This document shows, piece by piece, positions 55,380 through 64,000 of a stretch of 64,000 nt of DNA (its first letter is position 1; every line of letters starts with the position of its first letter). Source of the stretch: Flavobacterium sp. A45 (GTDB lineage Bacteria > Bacteroidota > Bacteroidia > Flavobacteriales > Flavobacteriaceae); contig NZ_MUNX01000146.1 in the NCBI RefSeq assembly GCF_002001005.1, positions 1 to 64,000 of the forward strand, written 5' to 3'. The translations under genes were made by a program, and so were the position numbers. The notes below the pieces were generated by a model. That model was not told where the DNA came from. It saw nothing but the letters and a program-made list of their open reading frames with translations, and ran no database searches.

Positions 55380-56543
55380 ATGAACGATTTATTAATTAAC
55401 AAAACGACTGCTTTTTTTCAGGAGAAATTTGGCAACGCTCCCGAAAAAGTAGTTCTTTCTCCGGGAAGAATTAACATTATTGGAGAACATATCGATTACA
55501 ATGATGGCTATGTTTTGCCTGCTGCAATCGACAAGATTATTTGTTTTGCTTTTGCAAAAAACAATTCGAAGCAATCCAAAATTGTAGCCATTGATTTAAA
55601 TGAAGAATTTGAAGTTGATTTGACAGAAACTATTTCTTTGAGTAAAGTCGTTTGGACGAATTATATTTTGGGTGTAATTAAACAATTGCAGGATAAAGGC
55701 TTTTCTTTCGACGGTTTCAATTGTGTGTTTAGCAGTAACATCCCTGTTGGTTCGGGATTGTCTTCGTCGGCAGCTTTAGAATGTGGGACGATTTTCGGAA
55801 TCAAAGAACTTTACGATTTGACAATTCCTAAAGTGGATATTGCATTAATGGGACAAAAAGCGGAACACTGGGTTGGAATCAACTGTGGAATTATGGATCA
55901 GTTTTCGAGCGTGATGGGCTTGGAGAATAAAGTGATTAAAATTGACTGCAAAACATTAGAATACGAGTATCACAATGCCGATTTTAATGACTACTCGTTG
56001 ATTTTATTTGATAGTAATGTGAAGCATTCTTTGTTTACTTCTGCTTATAATACAAGACGTGAAGAATGTGAAGAAGGACTTTCTATCATCAAAAGCAATT
56101 TTCCGGAGATCACTAGTTTTAGAGATTGTGACGAGAGCCATGTGCTTCGTCTGAAAGATAAAATGTCACCGAATGTGTTTGTCAGATCTCATTTTGTTGT
56201 TAAAGAAATTCGCCGTGTAGCACTTGCCTGCGAAGCTTTGGATAATGGAAATATTGAAGAACTTGGAAAATTGCTTTTCGAAACTCACGAAGGATTATCT
56301 AAAGAATATTTAGTGAGCTGTGATGAGCTGGATTTTATTGTTGATACTTTGAAAAAAGAGAAAGCAGTAATTGGCTCCCGATTAATGGGAGGCGGTTTTG
56401 GCGGCTGTACCATCAATTTGATTAAAAAAGGTGAAGAAGAAAATATCAAAACAAAACTGACTCAGTTATACAAAGAAGCTTTTGATATAGATTTGAAAAT
56501 TTATGATGTAAAAATCGGAAACGGTACATCATTGCATCAGTAA
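55380..56543 (+). CDS. galK: Galactokinase
   Basis: Phosphorylates alpha-D-galactose at C1 with ATP (Leloir pathway), cytoplasmic. 387 residues. Seen: the galactokinase signature GRINIIGEHIDYNDGYVLP, the GHMP ATP loop PVGSGLSSSAALE, GINCGIMDQFSSV with the catalytic Asp, and GGGFGGCTINL. It lies 44 bp after the GH2 gene and 124 bp before galT, with a hairpin-bearing repeat in that gap. Confidence 0.96.
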   Translation: MNDLLINKTTAFFQEKFGNAPEKVVLSPGRINIIGEHIDYNDGYVLPAAIDKIICFAFAKNNSKQSKIVAIDLNEEFEVDLTETISLSKVVWTNYILGVIKQLQDKGFSFDGFNCVFSSNIPVGSGLSSSAALECGTIFGIKELYDLTIPKVDIALMGQKAEHWVGINCGIMDQFSSVMGLENKVIKIDCKTLEYEYHNADFNDYSLILFDSNVKHSLFTSAYNTRREECEEGLSIIKSNFPEITSFRDCDESHVLRLKDKMSPNVFVRSHFVVKEIRRVALACEALDNGNIEELGKLLFETHEGLSKEYLVSCDELDFIVDTLKKEKAVIGSRLMGGGFGGCTINLIKKGEEENIKTKLTQLYKEAFDIDLKIYDVKIGNGTSLHQ

Positions 56544-56552
56544 ATAATTTTA

Positions 56553-56654
56553 ACCGCAAGGAGCGCAAAGTTTTTTTAAAAACGCAAGGAACGCAAAGCT
56601 TTGCGACCCTTTCGGGATAGAGATAATTTATAAAATCATTGCGCACTTTGCGGT
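56553..56654. repeat. GCAAAG palindromic repeat (copy 3)
   Basis: ACCGCAA/TTGCGGT ends enclose repeated CGCAAAG and AAACGCAAGGAACGCAAAG. It occupies most of the galK-galT gap and belongs with the elements at 20849 and 34627. Confidence 0.6.
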
Positions 56655-56667
56655 AAAAAACCATAAA

Positions 56668-57726
56668 ATGAATAAAATGAAAAATTTTGATATAAACGAA
56701 GATCCGCACAGACGCTTCAATCCATTAATTAACGAATGGGTTTTAGTATCTCCGCACAGAGCGAAAAGACCTTGGCAAGGACAAAACGAAAAAATTCATA
56801 CCGATGCACTTCCAGAATACGACCCCACTTGTTATTTGTGTCCAGGGAATGTTCGTGCCAATGGGGAAAACAATCCGAAATATGAATCAAGTTTTGTTTT
56901 TGAGAATGACTTTGCAGCCGTAAAACAAGAGCCAATCTTGTTTGAAGAAGATTCTAAACCTACTTTTTTCAAAGCAAAACCGGAACGCGGTATTGCAAGA
57001 GTAGTTTGTTTCTCGCCAAGACACGATTTGACTTTGCCAGAAATGGATCATGCTTCAATTGAGACTATTATTAGAACTTGGCAAAAAGAATACACCGATT
57101 TAGGAAGTGTAGATTACATCAATCACGTTCAGATTTTTGAAAACAAAGGAAGCGTAATGGGATGCAGCAACCCGCACCCACACGGACAAATATGGGCGCA
57201 ATCGTCTTTGCCTACCCAGGTTGAAAAAACACAAAACAGTTTGAAAGCCTATTTCGATAAAAATGGAAGCAATCTTTTGCTGGATTACTTGAATGAAGAA
57301 TTAAAACTAAAGGAACGTATCGTTGTTGAGAATGAGCATTTCGTGGCTTTGGTTCCCTTTTGGGCAATTTGGCCATTTGAAACGATGATTATCAGCAAAA
57401 GGCATATTACAAAAATAACAGAGTTCACTTCAGAAGAAGTTTCTGCTTATGCTTCTATTTTAAAGCTATTAACGATAAAATACGATAATCTTTTTGAGAC
57501 GTCTTTCCCATATTCTTCTGGAATTCATCAAGCACCAACAGATGGGGAATCGCACCCAGAATGGCAATTTCACATGCATTTCTATCCACCATTGTTGCGT
57601 TCGGCTTCCGTAAAGAAATTTATGGTAGGTTATGAAATGATGGGCGAAGCACAAAGAGATATTACTCCAGAGAAAAGTGCAGCAGTATTGAAAGCATTAC
57701 CAGAGGTGCATTATAAAAACAAATAG
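56668..57726 (+). CDS. galT: Galactose-1-phosphate uridylyltransferase
   Basis: Exchanges UMP between UDP-glucose and galactose-1-phosphate. About 352 residues. Seen: RRFNPLINEWVLVSPHRAKRPWQGQ, the zinc-site cysteines in TCYLCPGN, and the active-site histidine motif NPHPHGQIWA, with EWQFHMHFYPPLLR near the C-terminus. The first ATG is used; a second at 56677 (MKNFDINEDPHRR) is equally plausible. Its stop codon abuts the start of the following GH2 gene. Confidence 0.96.
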   Translation: MNKMKNFDINEDPHRRFNPLINEWVLVSPHRAKRPWQGQNEKIHTDALPEYDPTCYLCPGNVRANGENNPKYESSFVFENDFAAVKQEPILFEEDSKPTFFKAKPERGIARVVCFSPRHDLTLPEMDHASIETIIRTWQKEYTDLGSVDYINHVQIFENKGSVMGCSNPHPHGQIWAQSSLPTQVEKTQNSLKAYFDKNGSNLLLDYLNEELKLKERIVVENEHFVALVPFWAIWPFETMIISKRHITKITEFTSEEVSAYASILKLLTIKYDNLFETSFPYSSGIHQAPTDGESHPEWQFHMHFYPPLLRSASVKKFMVGYEMMGEAQRDITPEKSAAVLKALPEVHYKNK

Positions 57727-60852
<3,126 letters not shown>

Positions 60853-60900
60853 TTTATTGAGCAGTAGTTGAGCATTTATTAAAGATTAAAAAGAAATAAA

Positions 60901-61932
60901 ATGAGTAAGATAGTAGTAACAGGCGGTTTGGGTTTCATAGGATCCCATACTGTTGTCGAATTGCAAAATCAGGGTTTTGAAGTTGTCGTGATTGATAATC
61001 TTTCTAATTCTTCTATTGAAGTTTTGGACGGTATCGAACGCATTACAGGTAAAAAACCTATTTTTTCTTCAATCGATTTGAGAGAAAAAATGGCTGTGCA
61101 AAATTTTTTTATGGAACATAACGATGTTGTAGGAGTCATTCATTTTGCCGCCTCGAAAGCTGTTGGCGAAAGCGTTAAAAACCCATTGTTGTATTATGAA
61201 AACAACTTGGGAGCCTTAGTTTATATTTTGCAGGAATTGGAGAAAAAGGCAGCAGCTCATTTTATCTTCAGTTCGTCTTGTACGGTTTACGGTCAAGCCG
61301 AAGTAATGCCAATTGCGGAAACAACTCCGATTCAACCGGCTTTGTCTCCTTACGGAAATACTAAACAGATAGGTGAGGAAATTATTTCCGATGTAGTGAA
61401 AGTAAGCGGCATTAATGCTATTTTACTTCGTTATTTCAATCCTATCGGAGCACATCCGTCTGGTGAAATTGGAGAATTGCCTATTGGTGTACCTCAAAAT
61501 TTAGTTCCATTTATCACTCAAGCAGGAATGGGCTTGCGTGCCGAATTATCGGTTTACGGAAATGATTATCCAACAGTTGATGGAACTTGCGTTCGCGATT
61601 ATATTCACGTAGTCGATTTGGCGAAAGCCCACGTAATTGCATTGCAAAGATTATTGGATGAAAAGAATGAAGAACCATTAGAGATTTTCAATCTTGGAAC
61701 GGGAACAGGGAGTTCAGTATTGGAAGTGATTGCAGCTTTTGAAAAAGTGAGCGGACAAAAATTGCCATACAAAATCGTGGAAAGAAGAGAAGGAGATGTA
61801 ACTGAGGCTTACGCCAATACCGATAAAGCGAATAACGTTTTGGGCTGGAAAACCGCATCTACTTTAGAAGAAGCCATGTCTAGTGCGTGGAAATGGGAAC
61901 AAAAGATTCGAACAAGCCCAGAATTTGCATAG
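60901..61932 (+). CDS. galE: UDP-glucose 4-epimerase
   Basis: Interconverts UDP-galactose and UDP-glucose, closing the Leloir pathway. 343 residues. NAD-binding VTGGLGFIGSHTVVEL, catalytic Ser in FSSSCTVYG, and the YxxxK motif YGNTK are present, as are VDGTCVRDYIHVVDLA and GLGTG-like NLGTGTGSSV. Lies 48 bp after the GH2 gene and is the last gene of the galactose operon. Confidence 0.96.
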   Translation: MSKIVVTGGLGFIGSHTVVELQNQGFEVVVIDNLSNSSIEVLDGIERITGKKPIFSSIDLREKMAVQNFFMEHNDVVGVIHFAASKAVGESVKNPLLYYENNLGALVYILQELEKKAAAHFIFSSSCTVYGQAEVMPIAETTPIQPALSPYGNTKQIGEEIISDVVKVSGINAILLRYFNPIGAHPSGEIGELPIGVPQNLVPFITQAGMGLRAELSVYGNDYPTVDGTCVRDYIHVVDLAKAHVIALQRLLDEKNEEPLEIFNLGTGTGSSVLEVIAAFEKVSGQKLPYKIVERREGDVTEAYANTDKANNVLGWKTASTLEEAMSSAWKWEQKIRTSPEFA

Positions 61933-62252
61933 TAATAAGAATATTTAAACAGGATAATCGTACTGTTTGAAGTTGTTAAGGTGTAAATTTAAAATAAATG
62001 TAAAAAACACATTTATAAATGATGAAAATAAATATTTTTATTTTACATTTGGCTTCAATAATTCATAAAAAAAGAATGAAATTAAAACGCATCTGATATT
62101 TTACAGTTGATTACATTGTCGAATTGCAAAATTTTTTCTAAAAAAAGAAGTGTTTTTAATGCCAAAAAGAGCAGTAGATTTCAGATTACAAAATATAAGC
62201 ATAAAGAATAACCACAATTTATTAATATTAATTCAATAACAACTATTTACTC
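61933..62252. other. Spacer between galE and the symporter gene
   Basis: 320 bp with the operator and promoter listed at 61995-62051; otherwise AT-rich. No terminator for galE was recognised. Confidence 0.5.
61995..62051 (+). promoter_or_regulatory. Symporter promoter with probable AraR operator
   Basis: TAAATGT-N7-ACATTTA, a perfect palindrome at 61995-62015, and TACATTTG (-7) at 62044-62051. The operator lies just upstream of the expected -33, a different position from the susC and tkt sites. Confidence 0.68.
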
Positions 62253-63938
62253 ATGAGCCAGAACCTAGCTTTTGCGGATTACGCAGTATTTATTATTTAT
62301 TTTGTCGTGGTATCCACTTATGGATACATGATTTATCGCAAGCGTGAAAAAAATGAACACGATGCCAAAGCTTATTTCCTTGCAGAAGGAACATTGACTT
62401 GGTGGGCTATCGGAGCTTCATTGATTGCTTCAAATATATCGGCTGAACAATTTATTGGGATGAGTGGTGAAGGTTTCTTTTTGGGAATCGCTGTTGCTGC
62501 ATACGAATGGATTGCTGCCATTGCCTTAATTATTATCGCTATTTGGTTTATTCCTGTTTATTTGAAAAACAAGATTTATACCATGCCTCAATTTTTGAAA
62601 ACAAGATATAACGAATCTACTGCTTTGATTATGGCTGTTTTTTGGTTGTTTTTATATGTTTTCGTGAACTTGACTTCTATTTTATACTTAGGGGCTGTTG
62701 CTATCAACGGATTGGCAGGTGGAGAATATCTGCATACAATTATGATAGGTTTAGCAGTTTTTGCTTTGCTTATCTCTTTAGGAGGTATGAAAGTGGTAGC
62801 TTATACCGACGTAATTCAGGTGGCGGTTTTAATCATTGGAGGATTGGTAACTTCGTACATTGCTTTGACAACAGTTGCTAATTATTTTGGTTTTGGCCAA
62901 GATGCAATCGCCGGTTTCAATGTATTGATGGAAAAAGCGCCAGAGCATTTCAAAATGATTATTCCTAGGCCAACAGAAGCGTCTTCTCAGTTGGAAATCA
63001 ATAAGTATCTTACTTTTCCAGGAATGATGTCTTATTTGGCAGGTATCTGGATTATCAATCTTAACTATTGGGGCTGTAACCAATACATCACTCAAAGAGC
63101 TTTGGGAGCTGATTTGCAAACGGCACGTACTGGTATTTTATTCGCAGGATTCTTGAAATTATTAATGCCAGTTATCGTAATGTTACCAGGTATTGCTGCT
63201 TTTGTTTTATATGAAAACGGACATTTACCTCAATTGGTTGGAGGAAAAGACGGAGCGTATTCTGCTATGTTAACGTTCCTTCCTACAGGTTTGAAAGGAT
63301 TGTCTGTAGCGGCTTTGACAGCAGCTATTGTAGCTTCTTTGGCTGGTAAAGTAAACAGTATCTCTACTATTTATACTTTGGACGTACACAAAAAATACAT
63401 TCAAAAAGATGCTACAGATAGAGCTCAGGTGAATATCGGGAAGTATGCTGTTTTTGCGGCGATGCTTCTTGCTGTTATGTTTACTTGGAATGATGTGCTA
63501 GGAATTGGTGGTGTGGGTGGTTTTACATACATCCAAAAATATACAGGATTTATTAGCCCAGGGGTATTTGCAATGTTTATTCTTGGTATGTTCTGGAAAA
63601 GAACGACTGGTACAGCTGCGATTGTAGGTGTAATTGCAGGTTTCTTATTGTCAGTTTTATTCAATGAATTTGCGCCAGCTCTATTTGGAAATGAAACTTT
63701 GTTGTATACTGCTTGGCCTAACGGACATGGCGGTTACGAAATTCCATTTCATATTTGTATGGGATTGTCATTTGTGTTCACAATGCTTCTTATGATTGGT
63801 ATCAGTTTTGCCGGTCCAAAAGTGAATCCAAAAGCATTCGAATTGGATACAGAAATGTTCAAGATAAAACCTCAAACAACAGTGATGATTGTATTGACAC
63901 TAGTAATTATTGCTGCCTTATACGTGAAATTCTGGTAA
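62253..63938 (+). CDS. Sodium/solute symporter family sugar transporter
   Basis: 561 residues of the SSS (SGLT-like) family, inner membrane, with about 14 hydrophobic segments. Seen: the early cytoplasmic DAKAYFLAEGTLTWWAIGASLIASNISAEQFIGMSG, GGMKVVAYTDVIQV, and NYWGCNQYITQRALGA, which are family marks of sugar-type SSS members. It probably brings monosaccharide into the cytoplasm. An AraR-type operator upstream favours L-arabinose, as for the SSS transporter next to araR in Bacteroides; its place after galE leaves galactose possible. Confidence 0.92.
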   Translation: MSQNLAFADYAVFIIYFVVVSTYGYMIYRKREKNEHDAKAYFLAEGTLTWWAIGASLIASNISAEQFIGMSGEGFFLGIAVAAYEWIAAIALIIIAIWFIPVYLKNKIYTMPQFLKTRYNESTALIMAVFWLFLYVFVNLTSILYLGAVAINGLAGGEYLHTIMIGLAVFALLISLGGMKVVAYTDVIQVAVLIIGGLVTSYIALTTVANYFGFGQDAIAGFNVLMEKAPEHFKMIIPRPTEASSQLEINKYLTFPGMMSYLAGIWIINLNYWGCNQYITQRALGADLQTARTGILFAGFLKLLMPVIVMLPGIAAFVLYENGHLPQLVGGKDGAYSAMLTFLPTGLKGLSVAALTAAIVASLAGKVNSISTIYTLDVHKKYIQKDATDRAQVNIGKYAVFAAMLLAVMFTWNDVLGIGGVGGFTYIQKYTGFISPGVFAMFILGMFWKRTTGTAAIVGVIAGFLLSVLFNEFAPALFGNETLLYTAWPNGHGGYEIPFHICMGLSFVFTMLLMIGISFAGPKVNPKAFELDTEMFKIKPQTTVMIVLTLVIIAALYVKFW

Positions 63939-63957
63939 TAAAATTTGTTAGTTATTT

Positions 63958-64000
63958 AAAAAGGGTGAAGCTAAATTCGTTTGGCTTCACCCTTTTTTTT
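63958..64000 (+). terminator. Terminator of the symporter gene
   Basis: GGGTGAAGC/GCTTCACCC stem with a 12-nt loop followed by eight T at the window edge. Confidence 0.88.

Noticed and set aside
62253..63938. Calling the symporter a galactose-specific transporter from its place after galE
   Set aside because: A separate promoter with an AraR-type palindrome argues for arabinose; substrate left open.

Overview
The window looks like chromosomal DNA of a Flavobacterium-type Bacteroidota. It is AT-rich, carries SusC/SusD pairs and type IX secretion (T9SS) C-terminal sorting domains, uses TAnnTTTG (-7) promoters, and has many extracytoplasmic glycosidases and lipoproteins. No transposase, integrase, phage gene or CRISPR array was seen.

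Region 1 (1-14180): three co-oriented genes for very large to mid-sized secreted repeat proteins that share a C-terminal module and a type C T9SS sorting domain. The first is cut by the left edge and starts inside near-identical 267-bp repeats. The first two carry a long PPVVVE/PPVVVN hexapeptide tract just before the sorting domain.

Region 2 (14190-23710): mostly housekeeping genes. These are biotin synthase, a small membrane protein, RibF, a secreted M12B-like metalloprotease with a type A T9SS signal, peptidyl-tRNA hydrolase, ribosomal protein L25, PRPP synthetase, tRNA-Leu(CAA) and an OsmC-family protein. The spacers are rich in dispersed palindromic repeats.

Region 3 (23950-48190): an arabinan/L-arabinose utilisation locus. 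Minus-strand genes run from SusC/SusD through GH51, three GH43, GH127 and a second GH51 to araB-araD-araA and a lipoprotein mutarotase. Together they import arabinan oligomers, trim them to L-arabinose and convert this to D-xylulose-5-phosphate. A Nudix-derived AraR-type regulator is divergent from susC, and an FSA-type transaldolase and a transketolase follow, feeding pentose phosphate into central metabolism.

Region 4 (48450-61930): a galactan/galactose locus. A GntR-LacI-like hybrid regulator diverges from an operon of mutarotase, two GH53 endo-galactanases, GH2, galK, galT, a second GH2 (LacZ-like) and galE. It has no SusC/SusD of its own in the window.

Region 5 (61930-64000): a sodium/sugar symporter gene ending in a terminator at the right edge.

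The most informative regulatory signal is a 21-bp palindrome (TAARTGT-N7-ACAYTTA) found six times: before araB, GH127, susC, araR, the transketolase gene and the symporter gene. It defines a probable AraR regulon that brackets the galactan operon. Arabinan and galactan are both side chains of pectic rhamnogalacturonan I, so the window reads as a composite locus for pectin side chains.
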